Positions 35,038 to 47,144 of a DNA stretch of 64,000 bases are shown in pieces. The stretch spans positions 434,001 through 498,000 of the forward strand of contig NZ_FTNV01000003.1 of the NCBI RefSeq assembly GCF_900156535.1. Reading direction: 5' to 3'. The notes beneath the pieces were generated by a model. That model did no database searches. It was not told the DNA's origin and saw only the letters and a list, made by a program, of their open reading frames with translations. The stretch is from Roseovarius nanhaiticus. GTDB lineage: Bacteria > Pseudomonadota > Alphaproteobacteria > Rhodobacterales > Rhodobacteraceae. Both the position numbers and the translations under genes were made by a program. Within the stretch, counting starts at the first letter, position 1. Each line of letters begins with the position of its first letter.

Positions 35038-35985
35038 CTAGAGGCCTGCGCGCGCCGCTGCGCGGTCGATGGCCGCGATAACCTCGTCCTCGGCGACATG
35101 TTGCAGCATGTGGCCCATGCCGGGCAGGCGGGTCAGAACGGCGCCGTCTATCTGGTTCACCAGCTTTTCCGAGTGGATTTCAAGCCCGACTGTCGTGTCG
35201 GCGGTGCCGTGTATGATCTCGGTCGGGGCAATGATCTGGCCGTATTGCGGCACCAGCGCCTCGATCTCGCCGAGGAGATTCGCGCGCTGATCGGCATTGG
35301 CCGACAGGCTGACCCGGCGCAGGGTAAGGGGCGCGGCGATCGCCTCCGCGTAGCCTTCGGGGGGCTCTTGGGGTTTGAAGACGCCCTCGATCGACGATTG
35401 CACGACCGTCTCGGGCACGAAGGCGGTGATGAGCGGCACCACCAGCGCCTGGCCCCAGCGCGAGGAGGTGATTTCGTAGAAAGTGCCAAGGCCGGTGTCC
35501 CACGGGTTTGACGCGGCGGCGACGGGGATGAGGGCAGCGACATCCTCGGGGAAGGTCGCGGCCCATGCCAGCGCCACGGCGCCCCCATAGCTCTGACCCA
35601 TGACAATCGGCTGCTCGGCGCCCAGTTTCGCGGCGGCGGCGCGCAGAAGCTCGGCCTGCTGGACGATGCTGGCGCCGGTGCTGTTCAGCCGCTCGGTATA
35701 GCCAAGGCCGGGGCGGTCAAACACGATGACGCGGTAGCGCTCGGCCAGGCGCGGGGCCAAGCTGAACGTCATGTCGCGCGTATTGCCGCTGGCGCCGTGG
35801 ATCAGGACCAGATCGGGACCGTCGCCCATGACCACCGCATGGACCTGAGTGCCGTTCACGTCGAGTATCTGACCCTCGGGCGGGTACTCGGCGACGGCGG
35901 ACCTTTCGCGCCAAGTGGCCATGACCTGTACGGCCACCACGAAAAGGGCAATGACAACAGCAACATATATCATGACCTTGCGCAT
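35038..35985 (-). CDS. Membrane-anchored alpha/beta hydrolase
   Basis: A 315-aa hydrolase with an N-terminal membrane anchor (about residues 5-22) and a standard alpha/beta fold. It has LIHGASGN (oxyanion loop), the nucleophile elbow GQSYGG, the acid in HGTADTT, and the catalytic His in GMGHM. An in-frame ATG at 36015 would overlap metA by 26 bp, so I prefer ATG 35985. The substrate is unknown. Confidence 0.85.
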   Translation of the reverse strand: MRKVMIYVAVVIALFVVAVQVMATWRERSAVAEYPPEGQILDVNGTQVHAVVMGDGPDLVLIHGASGNTRDMTFSLAPRLAERYRVIVFDRPGLGYTERLNSTGASIVQQAELLRAAAAKLGAEQPIVMGQSYGGAVALAWAATFPEDVAALIPVAAASNPWDTGLGTFYEITSSRWGQALVVPLITAFVPETVVQSSIEGVFKPQEPPEGYAEAIAAPLTLRRVSLSANADQRANLLGEIEALVPQYGQIIAPTEIIHGTADTTVGLEIHSEKLVNQIDGAVLTRLPGMGHMLQHVAEDEVIAAIDRAAARAGL

Positions 35986-35989
35986 CCGC

Positions 35990-36913
35990 TCATGTCCCGA
36001 TGGTGTCGATGTCATAAGGCGTCGTCTGGTAGATCATTGAAATCCAGTTGCCGTAAAGTAGATGCGCGTGGCTGCGCCAGCGGTTGCGCGGCGCGCGCGT
36101 GGGATCGTCGTCGGGGTAGTAGTTGCAGGGCACGTTGATCGGTGTGCCGGCGGCGGCATCGCGGTCATATTCCTGCTTCAGCGTGTCGCTGTCATATTCG
36201 AAATGATTAAAGACATAGAGCGCGCGATGCGCCGCATCCTCGACGAGGCAGGGGCCGACCTCATCCGAATGCAAGAGCGTGGTCAGGGCGGGCACGGCAT
36301 CGATCTCGGCGCGGCGCATTTCGGTCCAGCGGCTGACCGGGACGACCATATCGTCGGAAAAGCCGCGCAGATAGGGCGAGGCAGGCTGCATGTTGTCGTG
36401 CCGGAAACAGCCGAAGGCCTTGGCGGGCAGCATGTGTTTTTCAACGCCGTGGAAATGATTGATCATCGCCATGCCGCCCCAGCAGACGCCGAAGGTCGAA
36501 TGAACATGGCTCTGCGTCCATTTAAAAACGCTGGACAATTCGTCCCAATAGGTGACGTCGCAAAAATCCAGATGCTCGATCGGCGCGCCGGTTATGATCA
36601 GCCCGTCGAACTTCTCGCCGGTGGCCTCGACCTCGGCGAAGGACCGATAAAAGCTCTCCATATGGTCGGCGGCGGTATTTTTGGTCTGGTGCTCGCTCAT
36701 GCGGATGAGGCTCAGCTCGATCTGGAGCGGTGTCGCGCCTATGAGCCGGGCGAACTGGTTTTCCGTCTGGATCTTTTTCGGCATCAGGTTCAGCAGGCCG
36801 ATGCGCAGCGGGCGGATATCCTGACGCGCCGCCTGATCCTCGTCCATGACCATGACGCCTTCGCGCGTGAGCACGTCGTAGGCGGGCAGGTTGGCAGGGA
36901 TCTTGATGGGCAT
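35990..36913 (-). CDS. metA: Homoserine O-acyltransferase MetA
   Basis: First committed step of methionine synthesis: acylates homoserine. The 307-aa protein has [28 protein letters not shown], the nucleophile [10 protein letters not shown] and the His-Glu pair in HFEYD. In this family the acyl donor (acetyl- or succinyl-CoA) depends on an active-site residue that I cannot assign safely, so the donor is left open. It lies 30 bp after the unknown ATPase gene, on the same strand. Confidence 0.95.
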   Translation of the reverse strand: MPIKIPANLPAYDVLTREGVMVMDEDQAARQDIRPLRIGLLNLMPKKIQTENQFARLIGATPLQIELSLIRMSEHQTKNTAADHMESFYRSFAEVEATGEKFDGLIITGAPIEHLDFCDVTYWDELSSVFKWTQSHVHSTFGVCWGGMAMINHFHGVEKHMLPAKAFGCFRHDNMQPASPYLRGFSDDMVVPVSRWTEMRRAEIDAVPALTTLLHSDEVGPCLVEDAAHRALYVFNHFEYDSDTLKQEYDRDAAAGTPINVPCNYYPDDDPTRAPRNRWRSHAHLLYGNWISMIYQTTPYDIDTIGT

Positions 36914-36943
36914 GGGTCAGGCGTCCGTTCTTGCAAAAAGGGC

Positions 36944-37816
36944 TTAGATAGGCGTGGACGTTCGGCGCTCAAGGGCGGCGGCGATCCGATCATTGAAACT
37001 TGCGGTGTCCGTGATCGCCTCGACATCCGCGGGGGTCAGGGTCACGCCCCAGGGGGCCATCGCCTCAAAGCGCGGCTGGCGGTGCGCGAGAGCCTTCGCA
37101 TAGGTCCAGCGAATGAAGGCATCAGGATCAACATCCGCCTCTACGCATTCGTTTTCACTCAGGTATTCCTCCCATACGCGGGTCAGGAATTCGGGCTGAT
37201 AGGCCATCGGTTTGGGCGCTCGGTCAAACCGCCGGATCAGCTCGGCAGTATGGGCGTCGGTGCCTTCGAGATAGACCAGCAGGCAATGCTGCGACAGCTC
37301 GGTCAGCAGCGGATCGGCCGGATCGTTGCCATCGGCCCATTCACAGATCGACCCGCCGGTGTCGCAGATGAAATTCGGATAGCCATAAAGCTGCACCGCA
37401 CGCTCGATGAAATAGCCGGTATCCATCAGCGCGGCGATCTCGGCGCGGCGGAACTGCTCTTGGCGGGTGCGGTATTGATCCATGGCCATACCGCCGCACG
37501 CCGGATTGCCCGGCCTGCCCAGATAGGTCGAGACGGGGGCCAGATTGTTGAACGTGATGTTCGAGCCGATATAGATCGAGTCGGACAAGAGCAGATCGCG
37601 CAGGAAGGGCACCTGCATCGCGTGCGCCTTGGCATTGTCTGCGATCAACTCGCCCATGTAGCGCGTGCCGATGCGGTAATCGATGGAGTAGTGAAACCAG
37701 TCCCCAGCGCCGCGCAGCATGTTTGACAGATGCGTTTTGCCCAGACCCGACATGCCGTAAAACAGCACATGTTTGGCGGGCGCGGCGCGCCATGTTGCGG
37801 CGTCGGGATAGAGCAT
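36944..37816 (-). CDS. P-loop ATPase of unknown function
   Basis: A 290-aa protein with a P-loop near the N-terminus (YGMSGLGKTHLSNML, about residues 20-34) and a kinase-like layout. The middle contains an IDYRIGTRYMGE segment and CDTGGSICEW, and the C-terminal half is helical. It resembles small P-loop kinase or transfer proteins but I recognise no named family. It lies between guaA and metA on the same strand, so an operon with metA (30-bp gap) is likely. Confidence 0.75.
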   Translation of the reverse strand: MLYPDAATWRAAPAKHVLFYGMSGLGKTHLSNMLRGAGDWFHYSIDYRIGTRYMGELIADNAKAHAMQVPFLRDLLLSDSIYIGSNITFNNLAPVSTYLGRPGNPACGGMAMDQYRTRQEQFRRAEIAALMDTGYFIERAVQLYGYPNFICDTGGSICEWADGNDPADPLLTELSQHCLLVYLEGTDAHTAELIRRFDRAPKPMAYQPEFLTRVWEEYLSENECVEADVDPDAFIRWTYAKALAHRQPRFEAMAPWGVTLTPADVEAITDTASFNDRIAAALERRTSTPI

Positions 37817-37866
37817 GACCTGCCTCTTTGGCTAGCGTGCCGGGGCGGTGGGCGGCGCTGCGTCGC

Positions 37867-39429
37867 CTATTCCCACTCGATCGTGCCCGGCGGTTTCGAA
37901 GTGATATCGTATGTGACGCGATTGATGCCGCGCACTTCGTTGATAATGCGTGTCGCCGTCTCGCCCAAAAAATCATGGGTGAAGGGATAGTAATCGGCGG
38001 TCATCCCGTCGACCGACGTCACGGCCCGCAGCGCGCAGGCAAAATCGTAGGTCCGTCCGTCGCCCATGACGCCCACGGTGCGCACGGGCAGAATGGCAAC
38101 GAAAGCCTGCCAGATCTCGTCATAAAGGCCGTGCTTGCGGATCTGGTCGATGTAGACGGCGTCGGCCTTGCGCAGAATTTCGAGCTTCTCGCGGGTGATC
38201 TCGCCCGGGCAGCGGATGGCAAGGCCGGGGCCGGGGAAGGGGTGGCGCCCGATAAAGCTGGCCGGCAGGCCCAGCTCCATGCCCAAGGCGCGCACTTCGT
38301 CCTTGAAAAGCTCGCGCAGCGGCTCAATCAGCTTGAGGCCCATCTTTTCCGGCAAGCCGCCGACGTTGTGGTGCGATTTGATGGTGACCGACGGCCCGCC
38401 CGAAAAGCTGACCGATTCGATGACATCGGGATAAAGCGTGCCCTGCGCGAGAAACTCGGCTCCCTCAATCTCGTTCGCGTATTTCTGGAACACGTCGATG
38501 AAGAGGCGCCCGATGATCTTGCGCTTGGTCTCGGGATCGCTCTGGCCGTCAAGTTCGCCCAAAAACAGATCGGCCTCGTCGGCGTGAATGAGCGGGATGT
38601 TATAATGGTCGCGGAACATCGTGACAACTTCGTCCGCCTCGCCCTGTCGCAAGAGACCGTGATCGACGAACACGCAAGTCAGCTGATCACCGATCGCCTC
38701 GTGGATCAGCACCGCGGCCACGGACGAATCGACGCCGCCCGAGAGACCGCAAATCACCTGTTTGTCGCCCACCTGCTCACGGATCTGGCGCACGGCCTCC
38801 TCGCGGTAGGCGGCCATGGTCCAGTCGCCGGTAAAGCCGGCGTCCTGAATGAAATTCTGGTAGAGCGTCTTGCCGTTGGGCGTGTGATGCACCTCGGGGT
38901 GGAACTGCACGGCGTAGAAGCGGCGCTCGAGATCTGCCGTAACCGCAAAGGGCGCGCCGGGCGAGGTGCCATAGATGTCAAAGCCGGGCGCGATGGCCGC
39001 GACATGGTCGCCATGGCTCATCCAGACCTGCTCGCGTTCTTCCAGGAACCAGCCTTTCAGCAGGTCGATGCGCGTCTCGGTCGGCGTGACATAGGCGCGG
39101 CCGAACTCGGCGGTGCCGTCGCCGCGCTCCACCTTGCCGCCCAACATGTGCATCATCACCTGCTGGCCATAGCAGATGCCAAGGACGGGCACGCCCATCT
39201 CGAAGACCTTTTGCGGCGGTCTGGGCGAGCCTTCGTCCATGACGCTGGCCGGGCCGCCTGACAGGATGATGGCGCGGGGCGCCAATTCATCCAGAAAGGC
39301 GTCCGTCACGTTCTGGAACGGATGGATTTCGCAATAGACATCCAGCTCGCGCAGGCGGCGCGCGATCAACTGCGTTACCTGGCTGCCAAAGTCGATGATC
39401 AGGAGGCGTTCATGTTCAATCTCGGTCAT
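37867..39429 (-). CDS. guaA: GMP synthase (glutamine-hydrolysing)
   Basis: Converts XMP to GMP with glutamine. The 520-aa protein has the class I amidotransferase domain (1-200) with the GICYGQQ nucleophile Cys, the ATP-pyrophosphatase domain with SGGVDSSV, and the C-terminal dimer domain ending KPPGTIEWE. The length is standard. Confidence 0.98.
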   Translation of the reverse strand: MTEIEHERLLIIDFGSQVTQLIARRLRELDVYCEIHPFQNVTDAFLDELAPRAIILSGGPASVMDEGSPRPPQKVFEMGVPVLGICYGQQVMMHMLGGKVERGDGTAEFGRAYVTPTETRIDLLKGWFLEEREQVWMSHGDHVAAIAPGFDIYGTSPGAPFAVTADLERRFYAVQFHPEVHHTPNGKTLYQNFIQDAGFTGDWTMAAYREEAVRQIREQVGDKQVICGLSGGVDSSVAAVLIHEAIGDQLTCVFVDHGLLRQGEADEVVTMFRDHYNIPLIHADEADLFLGELDGQSDPETKRKIIGRLFIDVFQKYANEIEGAEFLAQGTLYPDVIESVSFSGGPSVTIKSHHNVGGLPEKMGLKLIEPLRELFKDEVRALGMELGLPASFIGRHPFPGPGLAIRCPGEITREKLEILRKADAVYIDQIRKHGLYDEIWQAFVAILPVRTVGVMGDGRTYDFACALRAVTSVDGMTADYYPFTHDFLGETATRIINEVRGINRVTYDITSKPPGTIEWE

Positions 39430-39647
39430 GCCAGCCTAGTAGGCCGGGCGGCGCTTTTGCGCAAGAGGGCCGGTATGCCCTGATCCTGAATCACGGCATA
39501 GCAGCCTCGGTGTGCTTGGCAGAGCCGCATGTCGCTTTCTCCCCGCAGATGGCGCAAATCGCCGCCGGCGCAGCTTGGCACTGCGATATGAGAAGCCATC
39601 ACTTGGCCCTGGACTCGGGGCCTTTCAGTATTGCGAGGGGTATTATC

Positions 39648-41195
39648 ATGGCAGAAGCAGCAGCAGCCGGTCGGCGCACACGCGGGGGCGGCGGGGCCGC
39701 ACGCCGCGCCGAGCGGACCGCCGTCAGCGTCGAGACCGCCAAATTCATCGAGCGGAACATCCCCAATTACGAACTGCTGAACGAAGAGGCGCTGGAGATC
39801 ATCGAGCGCAATGCCGAGACCGTTCTGGCCGAGATCGGCGTCAATGTCGTCGACAACCCCGCCGCATTGGAGCGCTGGCGCGAGGCGGGCGCCGAGATCG
39901 ATGGCGAGCGTGTGCGCATCCCCCGAGGCCTTGCCCGCAAGCTGTGCGCGACCGCGCCCAGCCGCTATACACAGCACGCGCGCAACCCCGAGCGCAATGT
40001 CGAGATCGGTGGCAAGACGCTGGTGACGGCGCCCGTCTATGGCCCGCCCTTCGTGCGCGACATGGAAGGTGGCCGGCGCTATGCGACGATGGATGATTTC
40101 CGCAAATTCGTGAAGCTGGGCTATATGTCCAAATGGCTTCACATGTCGGGCGGCACGGTGTGCGAGCCGACGGATATCCCCGTGAACAAGCGGCATCTGG
40201 ACATGCTCTATGCCCATATGACCCTGTCGGATAAGCCCTTCATGGGCTCGGTCACCGAAGCGAGCCGCGCGCAGGATAGCGTCGATATGTGCGGTATCCT
40301 TTTTGGCGAGCAATTCGTGCAGGACAACACGGTGATGACGTCGCTGATCAACGTCAATTCGCCGATGACCTTCGACGACGTGATGATGGGCGCGCTCGAG
40401 GTTTATGCGGCGAACAATCAGGCTTGCATCATCTCGCCCTTTATCGTCGGCGGCGCCATGGCGCCCGTGTCGGTGATCGGCACGCTGACACAGGTTCTGG
40501 CCGAGGTGATGGCGGGCGTGGCCTATAGCCAGCTGGTGCGTCCCGGTGCGCCGGTGATCTTCGGCGCTTTTGTCACCTCGATCGACATGAACTCGGGCGC
40601 GCCCACCTTCGGCACGCCCGAAGCGAGCCACATCCTTTATGGCGCGGGCCAGCTGGCGCGCCGGATGAACCTGCCGTTCCGCTCGGGTGGGGCATTGTGC
40701 GGCTCCAAGCTGCCCGATGCGCAGGCGGCCTACGAATCGGCCAATACGCTCAATGCCGTGCTCCTTGGCGGCGTGAACTTCATGCTGCACAGCTGTGGCT
40801 GGCTTGAGGGCGGTCTGGTCGCCGGTTTCGAGAAGTTCGTGATGGATGCGGACCAACTGGGCGTTCTGCACAATCTGGCGCGCGGCGTGCAGTGGGACGA
40901 GAACGGGCAGGCGATGGACGCGCTGCGCGAGGTCGGTCCCGGCGGGCACTTCCTGGGCTGCGCGCACACGCAGGCCAACTTCAAGGACGCGTTCTGGCGT
41001 ACCGAGCTGCTGGATTACAAGCCGTTCGAGACTTGGGATGAAGAGGGCGCACGCGATACCATGACGCTCGCCAATCTGCGCATGCACCGGATGTTGGACA
41101 CTTACCAGCGCCCGGCGCTGGACCAGGGTATCACTGATGCGCTGGATGAATTCGTGGCCAAGAAGAAGGCGTCGATGCCCGACGCCTTCATGTAA
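39648..41195 (+). CDS. Trimethylamine methyltransferase (MttB) family protein
   Basis: A 515-aa MttB-superfamily protein. The start is ATG 39648 (GAGGGG about 8 bases upstream); the frame is open further upstream without conserved features. The TIM-barrel begins near residue 60 (NAETVLAEIGV). There is no in-frame TAG, so it lacks pyrrolysine. Non-Pyl members act on quaternary amines such as glycine betaine or related betaines; the exact substrate is an inference. No corrinoid protein gene is adjacent. Confidence 0.85.
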   Translation: MAEAAAAGRRTRGGGGAARRAERTAVSVETAKFIERNIPNYELLNEEALEIIERNAETVLAEIGVNVVDNPAALERWREAGAEIDGERVRIPRGLARKLCATAPSRYTQHARNPERNVEIGGKTLVTAPVYGPPFVRDMEGGRRYATMDDFRKFVKLGYMSKWLHMSGGTVCEPTDIPVNKRHLDMLYAHMTLSDKPFMGSVTEASRAQDSVDMCGILFGEQFVQDNTVMTSLINVNSPMTFDDVMMGALEVYAANNQACIISPFIVGGAMAPVSVIGTLTQVLAEVMAGVAYSQLVRPGAPVIFGAFVTSIDMNSGAPTFGTPEASHILYGAGQLARRMNLPFRSGGALCGSKLPDAQAAYESANTLNAVLLGGVNFMLHSCGWLEGGLVAGFEKFVMDADQLGVLHNLARGVQWDENGQAMDALREVGPGGHFLGCAHTQANFKDAFWRTELLDYKPFETWDEEGARDTMTLANLRMHRMLDTYQRPALDQGITDALDEFVAKKKASMPDAFM

Positions 41196-41205
41196 GACAA
41201 GACCG

Positions 41206-41236
41206 CCCGCGCGGCCTGGCGATCAGGCCGCGCGGG
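41206..41236. terminator. Strong hairpin between convergent genes
   Basis: A perfect 13-bp stem (CCCGCGCGGCCTG and CAGGCCGCGCGGG, loop GCGAT). It lies 10 bp after the mttB-family stop and overlaps the last codons of the convergent DUF6477 gene. There is no T run, so it may attenuate rather than fully terminate. Confidence 0.5.
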
Positions 41237-41525
41237 TGCTGCGCAGAATCCGCGCCTCGCCCATCATGGCGATCAGGATCTCGACATGGCGTGTGGCAGA
41301 ATAGCCGCCCGAGAACCCGTTGGTGCCAGTCTTGCGCTGATCATTCAGCGCCTCTTCCATTTCTACCAGACGCGCCAACGCCGCAGCGCTGCGCGGCAAT
41401 GTGCCATAGCCGAAATGGCGGCGCAGATGCGCCTCGCGTCGGTATTCGGCCGCGCCGATGCGCGCCGCGCGGATCAAGAGGCGTGGGCGACGCAGGGTAT
41501 CGAGGGCTTTGAGAATGTCGTGCAT
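41223..41525 (-). CDS. DUF6477-like small protein
   Basis: A 100-aa basic helical protein of a Rhodobacterales-restricted type, which I recognise as DUF6477-like from the LRRPRLLIRAARIG start and the RHVEILIAMMGEARILR end. Function unknown. It is divergent from the HTH gene at 41792 across a 266-bp region with DnaA boxes, and convergent with the mttB-family gene. Confidence 0.75.
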   Translation of the reverse strand: MHDILKALDTLRRPRLLIRAARIGAAEYRREAHLRRHFGYGTLPRSAAALARLVEMEEALNDQRKTGTNGFSGGYSATRHVEILIAMMGEARILRSTRAA

Positions 41526-41791
41526 GGGGTGTCTCCGAACTGAATTGCGACCTTTTCATGGCACAACTATGGCGGGTGTTGCGCAATTGACCTCAACAGC
41601 GCGCGCTCCGGTTCCCGTTTGTTTACGCATTAGCAACCAATGTTGCCAAACCGTTGACAATTAACGGACCGGTAACGTTTTCTCGCTTAGGTTGCATTCA
41701 AAGACGTGGATAAGTCTGTGGATAACCGGCGAACCGTAGGGTGGGATCCCTGCGCAATCGCTGCGAAAAAGGCAAATGAAGGGTAGATATC
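41526..41791. promoter_or_regulatory. Divergent regulatory region with two DnaA boxes and a CtrA-like site
   Basis: Between two divergent genes. CGTGGATAA (41705-41713) and TGTGGATAA (41717-41725) are DnaA-box sequences in the same orientation, 12 bp apart; the second is a perfect match to TTATCCACA on the minus strand. TTAA-N7-GTAA at 41661-41675 is one base from the CtrA pattern. The rest is AT-richer than its surroundings. Confidence 0.5.
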
Positions 41792-42928
41792 TTGGGTAGC
41801 GTGAGGGATAGCGTCGGCGCGCAATGCGTGCCGTCTTGGGTGCCGCATGGGGCGAGGCTTTACCTCGCTCATACCGAGCAGGGGTCGTCGATCCGCGCTT
41901 TGGCACGGCAAACGGGCTGTCACGCCTCGACAATTCTGCGCCGCATTCGCCAGTTCGAAACCCGCCGCGACGATCCGATGGTTGATGAGGCGCTGCGGCG
42001 TCTTGGATGCCGCGTCGCGGCGCGAGACGAGACCGGTCCCCTGGATCAGGAGACTGCCATGACCGCCCAGACGAAATTCGACCACAAGGACAGCCGGACA
42101 GCACAGGCAAGCGAAGAAGTCGGCGGCGACGTGGCCGGCGTGACCGAGGCCCAGCTGACCGCCGAGGCAGGCCGCATCCTGCGCCGTCTGGCCGAGCCGG
42201 GGGCCGTCCTGGCCGTGGCGGCCCAGATGGAGAAAGCCGTCGTCGTGCGCGGCGATGGCGCTGCCGATCCAACCCGCACCGCCGTTGTCGACCGCGCAGT
42301 GGCCGAGGCGATGGCGCTCAAGGGCTGGATTGCCTGCGATGCGCCTGGCCGGTTGGCGCGCTATCACATCACCAAGGCGGGGCGCGCGGCGCTTGGCTGC
42401 CTCTTGGCCGAGGCCGAAAACCGCGCCTCAGGCTTTGCCGATGCGCAAGCACCTTTCAGCGCCCGCGAGGAGGTCTCGGCGCCGCGCCGTGTGCGGTACT
42501 CGGCCAACGAAAGCCCTTTGTTGGCCCTGGCCCGGCGGCGCGACCGGGACGGGACACGTTTTATCCCCGAAGATCTGGTGCGTGCGGGCGAGCGTCTGCG
42601 CGAGGATTTCGAGCTGAGCCAGATGGGCCCGCGCGTGACGCAGGATTGGAGCCGGTTCCTGACCACGGCGGGTGGCGGCGATCCTGCCGGCGGGCATGCG
42701 CGCGGCTTTGAGGCGGCGCGCCGCCGGGTTGAGGGAGCGCTGCATGATCTGGGGCCCGGCCTGGGCGATATCGCGCTGCGCTGCTGCTGTCATCTGGAGG
42801 GGCTGGAAAAGGCCGAGCGACGCATGGGCTGGTCCGCGCGCTCGGGCAAGATCGTGCTGCGCATCGCGCTGCAGCGATTGAAGCGCCACTATGACAGCCT
42901 GGGCGAGGCGGGCGGCATGATCGGCTAG
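41792..42928 (+). CDS. Helix-turn-helix protein with DUF6456-like C-terminus
   Basis: A 378-aa protein. The N-terminal HTH (SIRALARQTGCHASTILRRIRQFE) is followed by a middle region with a second winged-helix-like fold (GWIACDAPGRLARYHITKAG). The C-terminal domain is DUF6456-like (RRVRYSANESPLLALARRRDRDG, ending KIVLRIALQRLKRHY). It may be a cell-cycle or global regulator; its target is unknown. The start is TTG 41792 with AAGGG 8 bases upstream; GTG 41828 is an alternative that begins exactly at the conserved PSWVPHGAR segment. Confidence 0.75.
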   Translation: MGSVRDSVGAQCVPSWVPHGARLYLAHTEQGSSIRALARQTGCHASTILRRIRQFETRRDDPMVDEALRRLGCRVAARDETGPLDQETAMTAQTKFDHKDSRTAQASEEVGGDVAGVTEAQLTAEAGRILRRLAEPGAVLAVAAQMEKAVVVRGDGAADPTRTAVVDRAVAEAMALKGWIACDAPGRLARYHITKAGRAALGCLLAEAENRASGFADAQAPFSAREEVSAPRRVRYSANESPLLALARRRDRDGTRFIPEDLVRAGERLREDFELSQMGPRVTQDWSRFLTTAGGGDPAGGHARGFEAARRRVEGALHDLGPGLGDIALRCCCHLEGLEKAERRMGWSARSGKIVLRIALQRLKRHYDSLGEAGGMIG

Positions 42929-43650
42929 CCGCCTACAATGGCGCCCACGCCAAAGGCCACCAGCGCGCAGACGGTGCCGACCAGCACCGTCTCGCCCACG
43001 GTGCGTACCAGACGCTCGCCCGTTGCGCTCCACCGCACGACCCCCAGCGCGACCAGCGCGGCGCCCGTGGCGGCAACCGACAGCCAGAAGGTCTCGCTTG
43101 TCGGATCGAGCAGGAAATAGGGGATCAGCGGGACCGAGCCGAAGATGACGAAGGACAGAAACGTCATAAAGCCCGACAGGGCCGGGCTGTCCTCGTCCGG
43201 ATCGAGCATGCCGAATTCGTAGGTCATCATCAGATCGGCCATCAATTCAGGATGGCGCGCGACGATGGTGGTAAGCGTGTCCGCCTCCCCTGCGGGCACG
43301 CCGCGCTGGCGCAGGATCTCGAAGAGCTCCATGCGCTCATGCTCGGGGTCGCTGACAATTTCGCGCATCTCGCTGGCGCGGCGGTTGCGATAAAGATCGT
43401 GCTGCGAGCGGGTCGAGAGGAACTCGCCCAGCCCCATGCTGACCGCGTCGGCAAAGAGGTTAGCAAGGCCAAAGACGAGAACCGCAACGCCGCCGATCTG
43501 CGCGACGCCATCGGCCTGCGCGCCAGCAAAGCCTGCGACGATGGCGAAGGTCGTGACGATGCCGTCATTGCCGCCATAGACGATCTGCTTGAGAAATTCC
43601 TGCATTCGTCCAAGCGCATGTGCCTCGCGCCGATGTTCCTGCCAGTCCAT
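42925..43650 (-). CDS. VIT1/CCC1-type iron or manganese transporter
   Basis: A 241-aa membrane protein of the VIT family that moves Fe2+ or Mn2+. It has the GGNDGIVTTFAIVAGFAGA first helix, the SMGLGEFLSTRSQ motif, a cytosolic metal-binding helix pair rich in Glu (HERMELFEIL), and three further C-terminal helices. It converges on the HTH gene with a 4-bp overlap. Confidence 0.9.
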   Translation of the reverse strand: MDWQEHRREAHALGRMQEFLKQIVYGGNDGIVTTFAIVAGFAGAQADGVAQIGGVAVLVFGLANLFADAVSMGLGEFLSTRSQHDLYRNRRASEMREIVSDPEHERMELFEILRQRGVPAGEADTLTTIVARHPELMADLMMTYEFGMLDPDEDSPALSGFMTFLSFVIFGSVPLIPYFLLDPTSETFWLSVAATGAALVALGVVRWSATGERLVRTVGETVLVGTVCALVAFGVGAIVGG

Positions 43651-43711
43651 GAAATGCCCTTGTTGCCCCGCGCTTCATTATTGCGCGCCAAGGCTGCCTT
43701 GTGCCACACGA

Positions 43712-43737
43712 AAAGAGCGGGCCATGGCCCGCTCTTT
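43712..43737. terminator. Palindromic terminator downstream of katG
   Basis: A perfect 26-base palindrome, AAAGAGCGGGCC and GGCCCGCTCTTT with no unpaired loop beyond the central AT. On the minus strand it follows katG by 26 bp and ends in TTT, so it fits a terminator for katG. Confidence 0.7.
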
Positions 43738-43763
43738 GCCTTGATGTTCACGCTGCGCTTGGA

Positions 43764-46117
<2,354 letters not shown>

Positions 46118-47065
46118 ATGGCGATTTCCTTGCGCCAGTTGGCATATTTCCGTGCACTGGCCGAGCATCGCCATTTCGGACGGGCTGCCGCCGCAATGGC
46201 CGTGTCGCAACCCGCGCTTTCGGTGCAGATCCGCGAATTGGAAAGCACGCTGGGCCAGCCGGTGGTCGAGCGGCGCGCGCGCGATGTCGTCCTGACGCCT
46301 TTCGGGCGGCGCATGCTGGCCCATGCCGAGACGGTGGGAGAGGGCGTGCGCGCCATGGAGGAGGCCGCGCGCTGGCATGGCGGGCTGCCGTCGCGTCTGC
46401 GGCTGGGGCTCATTCCCACCATCGCGCCCTATATCCTGCCCGGCACGCTGGAGCGGCTGCGCAGCGGTGACATCTCGCTCGACGTTCAGGTGCAGGAGGC
46501 GCGGACGGACCGCTTGACCGATGATCTGCTGGCGGGCCGCATCGACGCTGGCGTCATGGCGCTGCCCGTGGATGTGGCGGGTCTGGAGGCGCAGACGCTG
46601 TTCGATGACCGGTTTCTGCTGGCGGGCAGCGCTGCGCGACTGGGCAGTCTGACCAGTGCGGTGCGCACACTGCGCCCCGACGATCTGGGCGCCGAACAAC
46701 TGCTTTTGCTCGAAGACGGCCATTGCCTGACCGATCAGGCGCTGGAGGCGTGCAGGCGGGGCAGGGGCCATGCACGGATCGACATGGGCGCGTCGTCCCT
46801 CGCCACGCTTTCGCGTCTGGTGGCGGCGGGCTTTGGGCTTACCTTGATGCCCGAACTCGCCGCCGAGGCCGAGCTGCGCGGCGCGTCCGGAATCCGCCTG
46901 ATGCGCTTTGCCGCACCCGAGCCGAAGCGCAGCATTTGCCTCGTCCGGCGCGCCTCGACCGCGGGTGAGGGGTGGTTTGCGCAGCTTGCGGGCGTTCTGA
47001 CGGAGGTCGGCCGCGGCATCACGGCGGCGGCGCAATCGCCTGGCGGTCTTGGTGGGCCGCAATGA
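46118..47065 (+). CDS. oxyR: Peroxide-sensing LysR regulator OxyR
   Basis: A 315-aa LysR-type activator. The N-terminal HTH has [23 protein letters not shown] and [13 protein letters not shown]. The redox Cys pair lies in [17 protein letters not shown] at C203 and C212, the same nine-residue spacing as C199/C208 of E. coli OxyR, so peroxide sensing by disulfide formation is well supported. It is divergent from katG. Confidence 0.93.
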   Translation: MAISLRQLAYFRALAEHRHFGRAAAAMAVSQPALSVQIRELESTLGQPVVERRARDVVLTPFGRRMLAHAETVGEGVRAMEEAARWHGGLPSRLRLGLIPTIAPYILPGTLERLRSGDISLDVQVQEARTDRLTDDLLAGRIDAGVMALPVDVAGLEAQTLFDDRFLLAGSAARLGSLTSAVRTLRPDDLGAEQLLLLEDGHCLTDQALEACRRGRGHARIDMGASSLATLSRLVAAGFGLTLMPELAAEAELRGASGIRLMRFAAPEPKRSICLVRRASTAGEGWFAQLAGVLTEVGRGITAAAQSPGGLGGPQ

Positions 47066-47144
47066 CGCACCGCTATACTGGCAACTTGCCGCTGCAAGGC
47101 CTATACTTACACCAATTGCCAACACCATTCGCGAGGACCCGTTC

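Noticed and set aside
36062-37726. 554-codon frame opposite metA and the ATPase
   Set aside because: Spans two real minus-strand genes and their gap; His/Arg/Asp-rich antisense composition.
41705-41725. Chromosomal replication origin
   Set aside because: Only two DnaA boxes, no AT-rich unwinding element of clear length and none of the usual origin neighbours (dnaA, parAB, hemE).
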